A stretch of 22,262 nt of DNA from RUG13091 sp963619935 (GTDB lineage Bacteria; Bacillota_I; Bacilli_A; RFN20; CAG-826). The stretch lies in the NCBI GenBank assembly GCA_963619935.1, contig CAVEYA010000004.1, positions 1 through 22,262 of the forward strand, in the 5' to 3' direction. The position numbers and the translations under genes were made by a program. The notes below the pieces were generated by a model. The model had not been told where the DNA came from and searched no databases. It saw nothing but the letters and a program-made list of their open reading frames with translations. Shown in pieces: positions 7,841 to 15,332 of this stretch; position 1 is the first letter of the stretch, and the number at the start of each line of letters is the position of its first letter.

Positions 7841-8296
7841 CTAAATCTTTCTAAGATTATCACTTAACTGATGAAAAGTCACTTTAATGTCTTTATCATT
7901 AATTTCAATAATTGCGTAAGACAAATCATAGCCATCACGAGGAAAACTAATTGCACCTGGGTTAACAATTAAAAGCCCATCCTTATTTTCTAATCGTCTA
8001 ACATGTGTATGACCATGAATAAATATGCGAGCGTTGTATTCCTTTATTATATCCAAAGATATATTTGGTCTATGCTGCACGATGATGCTGCCTTTATCAA
8101 TAGGAATGATTAATCTTTCTAAAGCGTTGGAAAAATAATCGCAATTTCCTTTAACTGTTCTAAACGGTTCAATACTTCTTTCATCACATTCATAATCGCC
8201 AGCGTGAATGTATAAGTCCATCTTTGGGTAAATAAGAAGTAGTTCATCTAGCGCTTCGTTATTGCCGTGTGAATCGCTTACAACGAGAATTTTCAT
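7841..8296 (-). CDS. YfcE/MJ0936-type metallophosphoesterase
   Basis: A 151-residue protein starting MKILVVSDSHGN, with the calcineurin-like motifs in order: SDSHGN (D-x-H, about residues 7-12), HAGDYE (GD, about 36-41), VKGNCD (GN, about 53-58) and HGHTHVRR (GHxH, about 102-109), then VNPGAIS. All metal ligands are present. Family members hydrolyse phosphodiesters or phosphomonoesters; the physiological substrate is unknown. The ATG at 8296 is chosen because the family begins right at MKI; an upstream in-frame TTG at 8311 would lie before the proposed -10 box. It leads a two-gene unit with the acyl ligase and is divergent from fmt. Confidence 0.9.
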   Translation of the reverse strand: MKILVVSDSHGNNEALDELLLIYPKMDLYIHAGDYECDERSIEPFRTVKGNCDYFSNALERLIIPIDKGSIIVQHRPNISLDIIKEYNARIFIHGHTHVRRLENKDGLLIVNPGAISFPRDGYDLSYAIIEINDKDIKVTFHQLSDNLRKI

Positions 8297-8302
8297 GAAT
8301 AA

Positions 8303-8308
8303 ATAATA
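8303..8308 (-). promoter_or_regulatory. Candidate -10 box for the phosphoesterase unit, 6 nt before ATG
   Basis: TATTAT on the minus strand (8308-8303) ends 6 nt before the ATG at 8296. The intervening TTATTC contains no Shine-Dalgarno, so the message is predicted to be leaderless. No clear -35 is visible. Confidence 0.45.
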
Positions 8309-8337
8309 CAATTATTTTTAATTTAGGAAAAACATTT

Positions 8338-8343
8338 TATAAT
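8338..8343 (+). promoter_or_regulatory. Candidate -10 box for fmt, 7 nt before ATG
   Basis: A perfect TATAAT ends 7 nt before the fmt ATG at 8351. AGAGGA lies between them, but it ends only 1 nt before the ATG and would be mostly upstream of the predicted transcription start. The 54-bp gap 8297-8350 thus holds two back-to-back promoters. Confidence 0.5.
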
Positions 8344-8350
8344 AGAGGAC

Positions 8351-9289
8351 ATGAATAAGAAAAATTTAAAAGTAATATTTATGGGCACCCCAGAAATTAG
8401 TGCCTACGTATTAGAGGCAATGATTAATGATGGTTACAACATCGTGGCTGTTGTTGCTCAACCTGATCGCCCAGTTGGAAGAAAGGGACAATTAGAAAAA
8501 GTCCCAACAAAAGTGGTAGCGGAAAAATATCATATTCCCGTTTTTCAACCTCTTAAAATTCGCAAAGATTATGAATTTATTAAAGAATTACACGCTGATG
8601 TTTTAATAACATTGGCCTATGGCCAAATAATACCACAAGGGTTATTAGATTTACTTCCTTACGGTTGTTTAAATTTGCATGGTTCTTTATTGCCAAAATA
8701 CCGTGGTGCTGCGCCTATTCAATATGCCTTAATCAATAATGAAAAAGTTACCGGCATGACTTTGATGGAAATGATTGCCGCGATGGATGCAGGTAGAATG
8801 TACGCAAAAAAAGAAGTTGTCATTGATGAAGAAGATAACGCTACTTCATTATTTAATAAAATGGCAGTTGCTGCTAAAGAATTAATTTTAGAAAAACTAC
8901 CTGATTACATTGATGATAAATTACCTGGTGAAGCGCAAGACGAATCATTAGCAACTTTTTGCCCAACCATTAAGCCTGAACAAGAAAAGTTAGATTTATC
9001 ATTAACAGTTGATCAAATTTATGGTTGGATTAGAGGCCTTTCTGACCACCCAGGCGCATACTTCTTATTAGATAACCAAAAACTAAAAGTTTTTAAAGCT
9101 AAAGTAATTAGTCATAACACAAACAATGAGATTGGCTTAATCACTAGAGCGGATAAGGGTGGATTAATCGTTCAGCTAAATGGTGGTGAGCTTGCCTTGT
9201 TAGAATTACAAAAAGAAGGCAAAAAGAGAATGGATTATAAATCCTTCTTAAACGGCAATCAAGGTTTATTAAATAAGAAATTAGACTAG
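8351..9289 (+). CDS. fmt: Methionyl-tRNA formyltransferase
   Basis: A 312-residue protein of normal Fmt length. The N-terminal Rossmann-like domain carries VIFMGTPE (about residues 9-16) and the active-site segment LNLHGSLLPKYRGAAPIQ (about 107-124), with the catalytic Asn and His and the SLLP folate-site motif; a C-terminal OB-like domain follows (about 208-312). It formylates initiator Met-tRNA using 10-formyl-tetrahydrofolate. In many Firmicutes fmt is near def and priA, but here it stands alone between a divergent phosphoesterase and a helicase gene. The TAG stop lies inside the stem of its terminator. Confidence 0.96.
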   Translation: MNKKNLKVIFMGTPEISAYVLEAMINDGYNIVAVVAQPDRPVGRKGQLEKVPTKVVAEKYHIPVFQPLKIRKDYEFIKELHADVLITLAYGQIIPQGLLDLLPYGCLNLHGSLLPKYRGAAPIQYALINNEKVTGMTLMEMIAAMDAGRMYAKKEVVIDEEDNATSLFNKMAVAAKELILEKLPDYIDDKLPGEAQDESLATFCPTIKPEQEKLDLSLTVDQIYGWIRGLSDHPGAYFLLDNQKLKVFKAKVISHNTNNEIGLITRADKGGLIVQLNGGELALLELQKEGKKRMDYKSFLNGNQGLLNKKLD

Positions 9290-9307
9290 TAAATAACTAG
9301 TCTTTTT
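9283..9307 (+). terminator. Intrinsic terminator of fmt, overlapping its stop codon
   Basis: GACTAGT (9284-9290) and ACTAGTC (9296-9302) form a perfect 7-bp stem (plus A9283-T9303) with loop AAATA, followed by TTTTT at 9303-9307. The fmt TAG (9287-9289) is within the 5' arm. Confidence 0.82.
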
Positions 9308-9309
9308 AA

Positions 9310-9315
9310 TACAAT
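9310..9315 (+). promoter_or_regulatory. Candidate -10 box for the helicase gene, 7 nt before ATG
   Basis: TACAAT ends 7 nt before the ATG at 9323 and starts right behind the T run of the fmt terminator. No Shine-Dalgarno precedes the ATG. A second, perfect TATAAT at 9328-9333 lies 7 nt before an in-frame TTG at 9341, so the true start could be either. Confidence 0.4.
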
Positions 9316-9322
9316 TTTAGAT

Positions 9323-11662
9323 ATGAGTATAATACTTCGCTTGTCCGTTCATCAATTAGTAGACTTTTTATTAAGAACTGGCGATATTGATAATCGTGTT
9401 TTTAATCGTAGTTCAATGCTTGAAGGAACTAGATTGCATGGAGCATATCAAGCTAAACAAAGAGATAATTACTTAGCAGAATATGATTTAAAGTATACTT
9501 TCTTTTTAAGAGATGATATTCAAATCACCCTAGAAGGTAGAGCGGATGGCATTATTAAGCACAAAGATGGCGGTTACACAATTGATGAAATCAAAACTAC
9601 CACAATTGATCTGCATTCTTTTAGAGATATGAATATCGAATGGCACTTAGGACAGGCTAAATGTTATGCATATATGTTTGCGATAAGCCATAAATTAGAA
9701 AATATTGGCGTGCGTTTGACTTATATTCGTCAAGGCAAAGAAAAAGAAAAATATATCGAAGATTACGTTTTTGATATTTATTCTTTAGAACAATTCATGA
9801 TGTCTTTATTAGAAGATTATCTTTCCTTCTATAGCATCATTTTAAGGCATCAAGAAGAAAGAAATAAAACTATCCAGGGATTATCATTTCCTTTTAACAA
9901 ATATCGCTTAGGGCAAAGGGAATTAGCTAAATATTGCTATTCCTTAGCCATTAATGGTGGAAGATTCTTTGTTGAAGCTCCAACTGGTATTGGTAAAACA
10001 ATGTCTACTTTGTTTCCATTTATTAAAGCGATGCAAAAAGATGAACAAACCAAAATCTTTTATTTAACCGCAAAAACTCCAGGTAAAGAAGCAGCCTATA
10101 ACGCTATTAATATCTTAAAAAACAAAGATTTAAAGCTTAATGATATAATCATAACTGCTAAAGAAAAAATTTGCCTAAATGATAAAAAAGAGTGTAATCC
10201 AGAACAATGTAGTTACGCTAAAGCGTACTATAAGAAAATACAGGGCGTTTTAAGGCATTCATTACTTAATTATGATACTTTTGATTTAAACACAATTTTA
10301 CAAATCGCTAAAGACAATCAAATCTGTCCTTTTGAATTTCAATTAGACTTATCTCTATTCTGTGATGTAATAATTTGTGATTATAACTATCTATTTGATC
10401 CAATTTCATATATGAAGAGATATTTTGATGAAGATGCATCACATTATTTAGCGTTAGTGGATGAAGCTCATAATCTTATTGATCGTTCTCGTGAAATGTA
10501 TAGTGCTTCCGTCTTTTCTAAAACTTATGATTTAGCAAGAAGATCATTAAGAAAATCTAAAAATAATAAAATTAAACGATTAGAAACAAAAATAAATAAA
10601 CTTTATAAGCTTTTAGACAATTATGATGAAGGTGAAACAATTTTAGAAGACATTCCACTAGATATTTATAAAGTTTTCAATAGTGTTACTAATTTCCATC
10701 AAAATATGGACGAAGATATAGAAAAGGAAAGTACAAACGAGCTAACTGATTACTTTTTAGAAGTTAATCGATGGATGAAAATATACGAGTTATTTAATGA
10801 AAAATATATTTTATATATTTCTAAGCATGGAGAAAATAAAGACATTCATCTATTTTGTTTAGACGCAAGCGCGTATCTAAGAAATAGTATGAGGCAATTA
10901 AAAGCATCTGTTTTATTCTCTGCTACATTACAGCCTCTTGATTACTATATTGATACATTAGGCGGAAATAAGGAGACCGACCCTAGTTTAATACTTCCTT
11001 CACCTTTTCCAAGAAATAATTTAAAACTATTGGTAGCCCCAAAGGTGTCAACTAAATATAAAAATCGCGATAATACTTATCAAGAAGTTGCTAATTACAT
11101 AAATGCTTTTATTAAAAATAAAAAAGGTAATTATTTTATTTATTCACCAAGCTATGAATATATGAGCAAATTATTGAATTATGTCAAACTTGATGAAATC
11201 GACTATTTCATTCAAGAAAAAGATATGGATGATTTTTCTAAAGAAGAATTTCTTCTTCATTTTAAAAATAACCCAGAGAAAACAACCATTGGATTTTTAG
11301 TAATTGGTGGTGCTTTTTCCGAAGGTATTGACTTAGTAAATGACCGTTTAATTGGAGCAGTAGTGATTGGTATTGGAATGCCTAAAATTAATTTTAGAAG
11401 CGACCAAATTAGCAAATACTTTAAAAGTCAAGAAATGCCAGGACATGATTATGCTTATTTATATCCAGGTATGAATAAAGTCATGCAGGCTGTTGGTCGA
11501 GTTATTCGAAGCGAAGATGATCGAGGAGCAGTTTTATTAATTGATGAAAGATATATGAATCATCAATACCAGGAGCTTTATCGAAGTGAATGGAAACACT
11601 ATGAAGTAGTCTTAACACCCGATGAAGTGAGTGAAAAACTCTTAAATTTCTTTAATAGTTAA
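9323..11662 (+). CDS. PD-(D/E)XK nuclease fused to an XPD/DinG-type iron-sulfur helicase
   Basis: A 779-residue fusion. The N-terminal ~180 residues carry RecB/Cas4-like nuclease motifs: His39 (RLHGAY), Asp75 (GRADG), Glu89-x-Lys91 (DEIKT) and QAKCYAY (111-117). A superfamily 2 helicase follows: Walker A APTGIGKT (219-226), four cysteines spaced as in the XPD/DinG iron-sulfur cluster (284, 291, 296, 335), the DEAH box (380-383), and a C-terminal motif VI QAVGRVIRS. Such fusions are found widely in Firmicutes and are thought to act in DNA repair; the exact substrate is not known. Start choice is ambiguous (ATG 9323 or TTG 9341); homologs I recall begin close to LRLSVHQLVDF, compatible with both. 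It is flanked by the fmt terminator and by lepA 24 bases downstream. Confidence 0.87.
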   Translation: MSIILRLSVHQLVDFLLRTGDIDNRVFNRSSMLEGTRLHGAYQAKQRDNYLAEYDLKYTFFLRDDIQITLEGRADGIIKHKDGGYTIDEIKTTTIDLHSFRDMNIEWHLGQAKCYAYMFAISHKLENIGVRLTYIRQGKEKEKYIEDYVFDIYSLEQFMMSLLEDYLSFYSIILRHQEERNKTIQGLSFPFNKYRLGQRELAKYCYSLAINGGRFFVEAPTGIGKTMSTLFPFIKAMQKDEQTKIFYLTAKTPGKEAAYNAINILKNKDLKLNDIIITAKEKICLNDKKECNPEQCSYAKAYYKKIQGVLRHSLLNYDTFDLNTILQIAKDNQICPFEFQLDLSLFCDVIICDYNYLFDPISYMKRYFDEDASHYLALVDEAHNLIDRSREMYSASVFSKTYDLARRSLRKSKNNKIKRLETKINKLYKLLDNYDEGETILEDIPLDIYKVFNSVTNFHQNMDEDIEKESTNELTDYFLEVNRWMKIYELFNEKYILYISKHGENKDIHLFCLDASAYLRNSMRQLKASVLFSATLQPLDYYIDTLGGNKETDPSLILPSPFPRNNLKLLVAPKVSTKYKNRDNTYQEVANYINAFIKNKKGNYFIYSPSYEYMSKLLNYVKLDEIDYFIQEKDMDDFSKEEFLLHFKNNPEKTTIGFLVIGGAFSEGIDLVNDRLIGAVVIGIGMPKINFRSDQISKYFKSQEMPGHDYAYLYPGMNKVMQAVGRVIRSEDDRGAVLLIDERYMNHQYQELYRSEWKHYEVVLTPDEVSEKLLNFFNS

Positions 11663-11671
11663 CATAAATGT

Positions 11672-11677
11672 TATAAT
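11672..11677 (+). promoter_or_regulatory. Candidate -10 box for lepA, 9 nt before ATG
   Basis: A perfect TATAAT ends 9 nt before the ATG at 11687. The 9 bases between (CTATTGCAT) hold no Shine-Dalgarno. The predicted transcription start is 0-3 nt before the ATG. The -35 region is poor. Confidence 0.48.
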
Positions 11678-11686
11678 CTATTGCAT

Positions 11687-13501
11687 ATGGATTTCGAACA
11701 AAAGAAAATTAGAAACTTTTCTATCATTGCCCATATTGATCACGGCAAATCCACTTTAGCGGATCGCATTTTAGAATCAACAGGAGCAATTGAACAAAGA
11801 GAAATGGAAGACCAAATTTTGGATTCCATGGATTTAGAAAAAGAAAGAGGAATCACCATTAAATTAAACGCTGTAACTTTAAGTTACAAAGCTGATGATG
11901 GTGAAACATATATTTTTAATTTAATTGACACTCCCGGGCATGTTGATTTTACATATGAAGTATCACGTTCTTTAGCTGCTTGTGAAGGAGCTGTTTTAGT
12001 AGTAGACGCCACACAAGGAGTAGAAGCTCAAACCTTAGCAAATGTTTATTTGGCGGTAGATAATAATTTAGAGATTTTACCAGTAATCAACAAAGTTGAT
12101 TTACCAAGTGCTCAACCAGAAATTGCAAAAAAAGAAATTGAAGATAGAATCGGTATTGAATGCACTAATGCGGTGGAAGTATCCGCTAAAACTGGTTATC
12201 ACATTCACGAATTGTTAGAAGCTATTGTTAAATATGTTCCATGTCCAAATGGAGATTTATCTGCTCCATTAAAAGCATTAATTTTTGATAGCTATTACGA
12301 TTCTTATCGTGGTGTAGTAATTCTAGTAAGAATTAAAGAAGGATCTATTAATGTTGGTGACCGCATTAAATTAATGAAAGCAAATAAAGAGTATCTAGTT
12401 ACTGAACTTGGCATACGCACACCGGATGAAATTAAAGTTAAAACTTTAACTGCCGGTCAAGTTGGCTATATCTGTGCTCAAATCAAAGATATTAAAGATG
12501 TTCATCCTGGTGACACAGTTACTTTAATAAATAATCCAACTTTAGAGCCTTTACCAGGCTATCGCGTAGTTAATCCAATGGTGTACTGTGGCTTATACCC
12601 AGTAGATAGTAAAAAATATCAAGATTTGAAAGAAGCTTTAGAAAAGCTTTGCTTAAATGATGCTTCTTTACAATTTGCAGTAGAAACCTCACAAGCTTTA
12701 GGATTTGGCTTTAGATGTGGCTTTTTAGGTTTATTACACATGGACGTGGTGCAAGAAAGGTTAGAAAGAGAATATAATGTTGATTTAATCTTAACCGCTC
12801 CTAGTGTTATTTACCATGTCCATCTTACAGATGGAACAATCATGAATTTGGATAATCCTAGTAAATTACCAGATAGTTCTAAAATTGATCATATAGAAGA
12901 GCCTTATGTAAAAGCTAATATTATGACTCCAAAAGATTTTGTTGGTCCAATTATGGAACTTTGCCAAGAAAGAAGAGGCATCTATTTAGATTTAGAATAT
13001 TTTGATGACACAAGAATGATTTTAACTTATGAACTTCCATTAGCAGAAATTGTTTACAATTTCTTTGATAAGTTAAAAAGCTACACAAAAGGGTACGCTT
13101 CATTTGATTATGAATTCGCTGATTATAAGAAAAGTGATTTAGTCAAACTCGACATTTTATTAAATGGACAAGTAGTGGATGCATTAAGCAGCATTGTTTA
13201 TCGGCCTAATGCATACCAAAGAGGTTTAGGTATTATTCGTAGAATAAAAGAGGTTATTCCTCGTCAACAATTTGAAATTCCAATTCAAGCTGGAATTGGC
13301 GGTAAAGTCATTGCTAGATGCGATGTTAAAGCAGTAAGAAAAGATGTTTTAGCAAAATGTTATGGCGGTGATATTAGCCGAAAAAAGAAGCTTTTAGAGA
13401 AACAAAAAGAAGGTAAAAAGAGAATGAAGAAAATTGGCTCTGTGGAAGTTCCTCAAGAAGCATTTATGTCAATCTTATCGATTGACGATAATGAAGAATA
13501 G
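11687..13501 (+). CDS. lepA: Elongation factor 4 (LepA)
   Basis: A 604-residue translational GTPase of normal length. G motifs are AHIDHGKST (P-loop, about residues 15-23), RGITI (switch I), DTPGH and NKVD; then domain II, the domains related to EF-G III and V, and the LepA-specific C-terminal domain with AKCYGGDISRKKKLLEKQKEGKKRMK. EF4 acts on the ribosome and affects initiation or elongation under stress. The ATG at 11687 is chosen because MDFEQKKIRNFSIIAHIDHGKS fits family starts; an in-frame TTG lies 6 bases upstream. The gene is placed before hemW as in Bacillus, but two extra genes lie in between. No strong terminator is visible after its TAG. Confidence 0.97.
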   Translation: MDFEQKKIRNFSIIAHIDHGKSTLADRILESTGAIEQREMEDQILDSMDLEKERGITIKLNAVTLSYKADDGETYIFNLIDTPGHVDFTYEVSRSLAACEGAVLVVDATQGVEAQTLANVYLAVDNNLEILPVINKVDLPSAQPEIAKKEIEDRIGIECTNAVEVSAKTGYHIHELLEAIVKYVPCPNGDLSAPLKALIFDSYYDSYRGVVILVRIKEGSINVGDRIKLMKANKEYLVTELGIRTPDEIKVKTLTAGQVGYICAQIKDIKDVHPGDTVTLINNPTLEPLPGYRVVNPMVYCGLYPVDSKKYQDLKEALEKLCLNDASLQFAVETSQALGFGFRCGFLGLLHMDVVQERLEREYNVDLILTAPSVIYHVHLTDGTIMNLDNPSKLPDSSKIDHIEEPYVKANIMTPKDFVGPIMELCQERRGIYLDLEYFDDTRMILTYELPLAEIVYNFFDKLKSYTKGYASFDYEFADYKKSDLVKLDILLNGQVVDALSSIVYRPNAYQRGLGIIRRIKEVIPRQQFEIPIQAGIGGKVIARCDVKAVRKDVLAKCYGGDISRKKKLLEKQKEGKKRMKKIGSVEVPQEAFMSILSIDDNEE

Positions 13502-13542
13502 ATAATTATTTAGCATAAAATTAGTACATTTTTAGTTTTCTA

Positions 13543-13571
13543 TTGCACCTATGGTGAGTCTCATATATAAT
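13543..13571 (+). promoter_or_regulatory. Strong promoter of the pseudo-Fic/hemW unit with dyads in the spacer
   Basis: TTGCAC (13543-13548) and a perfect TATAAT (13566-13571) are 17 bp apart. The spacer region contains two small dyads, CACC-TAT-GGTG (13546-13556) and TGAG-T-CTCA (13555-13563), which could be operator sites. The leader carries AGAGG (13578-13582), 8 nt before the ATG. Confidence 0.68.
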
Positions 13572-13590
13572 ACGAGTAGAGGTACAAGTT

Positions 13591-15066
13591 ATGGCAAACA
13601 ATGAATTAGCAGTCCGTTTTACCGAAAATAAGTACGCGACAAAAAGTGAAGTTAGTAAAGAACTTAAGATGTCCATTATTGATAGCATCTGGAGCAATAT
13701 TTTAAATTATCGTAGCAACTTTAATCGTTATTTAATGATTAAGAGTATTGAAAAGAACCAATTAGTGGTTTGCTTTTGCCCAACTATTTCAGCATTAGCA
13801 AACGCAGTTGATATGAAATTAGTACGCGTTTTAAGAGAATACAGTATGTTAAACGCCACTAATGGTGAAATGAAATTGTTTGAAGATGAATGTTATATAA
13901 AAGCCCTTTCAGCTTTAGCTGTTAAACATGATTTAGATATTAGTGAACCTTATTTACGCTCAATAGTGCATGGTGATATTCGTGAAGTTTCTCCTTCCCA
14001 TATCGTTTTAGCAAGATATTTAGAATCTTTGCGTTATATTAAAAAATGTTATGTAAATAATGTGGATGAAGACTTTTTAGCAAACCTTTATTCTAAGCTA
14101 ACTGGAAATAGTGAACTTACTTCTTTTTACCGTACTGCGGAAGATTCTTCTCGTGAGAACAAAGTTCTCATTGACCGCATTTATACTTCTGCACCGGTTG
14201 GTTCTATTGAAGGAATGATGGATAGTTTATTTAGTTTTATTGCTAATTCATCTTTAAGTGCTGTTACTAAAGCTGTGATTGCATATTACTATGTAAGTTA
14301 TATCAAGCCTTTTAGCAAATATAGTGATGAAATTGCGTTATTAATTGCTAAAGCGGTCTTAGCTCATTCTGATTTAGGCGAAATTGGTGCGTTGTTACCT
14401 CTTGAATCTTTATTAAGCAACGATCAAGAAGAAATCGCTAAAATATTTATAGAAGTTCAAAGAACTTGCGATACAACTTATTTTGTTAACTATGGTTTAA
14501 AATTTGTCGAACATAAATGTGATGAATTATTAGACTATGCTAGCAATTTAAAAGCAAACGCTTTGAAACAAGATTTTTATAAAGAAGAAGTTAAAGAACA
14601 AGTTATTATTTCGGAAATCGAAAAAGAGCCAGAGTCTTTGCTCATAGAAGAAAACAAAGAGGAACCAGCAAAGCAAGAAATTGTTGAAGAAAAACACACT
14701 GAAGATATTCAAATTGTTGAACAACCGAAGGTCGAAACAACGACAGTTGAAACAATTAAAGTAGTAGAAAAGCCAAAAGAAGAAATTGCAGTAAGCTATA
14801 TTCCTCCAGCCATTGATGAAAAAGAAGCCTATCGTTTAGAACAACACTTATTAGAATTAGATCCTTCTTTAAGAAGGCATGAAGCGCATTTCTATGCACG
14901 TCACTGTACTCTAGGAAAGAGCTATACAATTGCCCAATATAAAAGGGCTACTGGATGTGTTTATGAAACCGCTCGTTCCGCTATGGACCATCTTGTCAGT
15001 TTAGGATATTATCGTAAAGATAGTTCTAATAAAAAGTTCATTTACACACCAATTCCACGTAAATAA
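13591..15066 (+). CDS. Degenerate Fic-fold protein with C-terminal winged helix
   Basis: A 491-residue protein. Residues about 160-310 follow the layout of Fic-family proteins: a small Leu-rich helix and then FYRT (179-182, Fic proteins have GxYRT), APVGSIEGMMDSLFSFI (201-217), the central helix and loop, and a DTTYFVNYGLKFV tail (294-306) like the usual D-x-T-x-F/W motif. At the active site, where Fic enzymes have HPFxDGNGR, this protein has KPFSKYSDE (239-247): the catalytic His and the GNGR anion site are gone. AMPylation is therefore not expected. A Glu/Pro/Lys-rich linker (about 321-405) leads to a winged-helix-like domain (about 410-490, with TARSAMDHLVSLGYYRK). A role as a DNA-binding regulator or scaffold is inference. 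It leads a unit with a small membrane protein and hemW. The N-terminal 150 residues are not recognised. Confidence 0.7.
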   Translation: MANNELAVRFTENKYATKSEVSKELKMSIIDSIWSNILNYRSNFNRYLMIKSIEKNQLVVCFCPTISALANAVDMKLVRVLREYSMLNATNGEMKLFEDECYIKALSALAVKHDLDISEPYLRSIVHGDIREVSPSHIVLARYLESLRYIKKCYVNNVDEDFLANLYSKLTGNSELTSFYRTAEDSSRENKVLIDRIYTSAPVGSIEGMMDSLFSFIANSSLSAVTKAVIAYYYVSYIKPFSKYSDEIALLIAKAVLAHSDLGEIGALLPLESLLSNDQEEIAKIFIEVQRTCDTTYFVNYGLKFVEHKCDELLDYASNLKANALKQDFYKEEVKEQVIISEIEKEPESLLIEENKEEPAKQEIVEEKHTEDIQIVEQPKVETTTVETIKVVEKPKEEIAVSYIPPAIDEKEAYRLEQHLLELDPSLRRHEAHFYARHCTLGKSYTIAQYKRATGCVYETARSAMDHLVSLGYYRKDSSNKKFIYTPIPRK

Positions 15067-15080
15067 AAGGAGAAACTATT

Positions 15081-15332
15081 ATGTCAAAAATTAATGTATT
15101 ATCAGGTATTCCAGGATTTGTGGTTTTTTTAATTGTTGTCGCAGCATTTGCGTTAATTGCGATAATTGCCTTTATTATTCATAAAATTTTGAACCCAAAA
15201 TTAAAAGATGATAAAAAAGAAAACACAGAAGCAGAAAACGTCAAAGAAACCTTAGACCGTTATCTTGAACCTGTCGAAGACGACAAAGTTTCTAAAGAAA
15301 TCCAAGATTATCAAGAAAAGGATGATGAATAA
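15081..15332 (+). CDS. Small single-span membrane protein with acidic tail, unknown function
   Basis: An 83-residue protein with one hydrophobic segment (about residues 10-35, GFVVFLIVVAAFALIAIIAFII) followed by a short basic stretch and a strongly charged, mostly acidic cytoplasmic-type tail (about 42-83). No known domain is recognised. AAAGGAG lies 8 nt before the ATG. It follows the pseudo-Fic gene by 14 bases and overlaps the start of hemW, so the three are very likely co-transcribed. Orientation with the tail inside is suggested by the basic residues just after the span. Confidence 0.78.
   Translation: MSKINVLSGIPGFVVFLIVVAAFALIAIIAFIIHKILNPKLKDDKKENTEAENVKETLDRYLEPVEDDKVSKEIQDYQEKDDE

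Noticed and set aside
8297..8311. TTG at 8311 as the phosphoesterase start
   Set aside because: The family starts at MKI, and the extra residues would overlap the proposed -10 box.
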